This document shows, one piece after another, positions 5,053 through 5,090 of a stretch of 5,090 nucleotides of DNA (the first letter of the stretch is position 1; every line of letters begins with the position of its first letter). Made by a program: the position numbers and the translations under genes. Origin of the DNA: Thermococcus sp. (lineage in GTDB: Archaea; Methanobacteriota_B; Thermococci; Thermococcales; Thermococcaceae); NCBI RefSeq assembly GCF_027066465.1, contig NZ_JAMONU010000207.1, forward strand, positions 1-5,090. Reading direction: 5' to 3'. The notes beneath the pieces are model-generated. The model searched no databases. It worked only from the letters and a program-made list of their open reading frames with translations, and was not told the origin of the DNA.

Positions 5053-5090
5053 TTACTCCTTTAGGCTCTTAACAACGTCGTTGTCAATCA
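5053..5090 (-). CDS. Possible C-terminus of an upstream gene cut by the window edge
   Basis: On the minus strand one frame is open from the window edge (first full codon at 5088) to a TAA at 5055-5053, reading IDNDVVKSLKE. The other two frames meet stops within the first two codons. The stop lies 17 bases before the start of the small membrane protein gene, and a GGAGG site begins just after the stop, which is typical operon spacing. Only 11 residues are visible, so no function can be given and the frame could be chance. Confidence 0.42.
   Translation of the reverse strand, partial: IDNDVVKSLKE

Noticed and set aside
5072..5084. Near-palindrome ACAACG-T-CGTTGT near the right edge
   Set aside because: It is short, lies within the probable coding tail of the upstream gene, and has no T-run or partner copy in the window.

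Overview
The window looks like a chromosomal segment of a hyperthermophilic euryarchaeon of the order Thermococcales (Thermococcus or a close relative). The evidence is a tungsten-type aldehyde:ferredoxin oxidoreductase family gene, an aldo/keto reductase that I recognise as the Pyrococcus furiosus AdhD type, Shine-Dalgarno sites of the GGAGGTGA type, an archaeal TATA promoter, and tight start/stop overlaps. No rRNA, tRNA, CRISPR array, insertion sequence or integrase is visible.

Left part (1-2089, plus strand). The window opens inside a gene whose last 123 codons encode a tRNA-binding (OB-fold, MetG-C/EMAP-II-like) domain. About 200 bases of AT-rich spacer follow, with T-runs that may end transcription and a good TATA box at 525-531. 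This spacer drives a two-gene unit. The first gene is an AT-rich secreted protein with a signal peptide, four N-glycosylation sequons and two cysteine pairs. The second is a four-helix membrane protein of normal composition, coupled to it by an ATGA overlap. I recognise neither.

Right part (2067-5090, minus strand). Reading leftwards, there is the tail of a possible gene cut by the window edge, a small single-pass membrane protein with a near-perfect heptad coiled coil, a 78-base spacer with a TATA-like element, then the pair adhD (aldo/keto reductase) and wor4-like (tungsten oxidoreductase). These two share one base in TGATG. The wor4-like gene runs tail-to-tail into the plus-strand membrane protein gene, overlapping it by 23 bases.

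The adhD-wor4 pair links two opposite reactions on aldehydes or ketones: NAD(P)H-dependent carbonyl reduction and ferredoxin-dependent aldehyde oxidation. The oxidoreductase lacks the first cysteine of the usual CxxCxxxC cluster motif (Gly287 instead), so a 3Fe cluster or a non-cysteine ligand is expected. Four start codons were chosen from ribosome-binding sites. In two of them the GTG inside GGAGGTG is in frame and would make a false longer protein. The least explained part of the window is the AT-rich secreted protein plus membrane protein unit at 579-2089.
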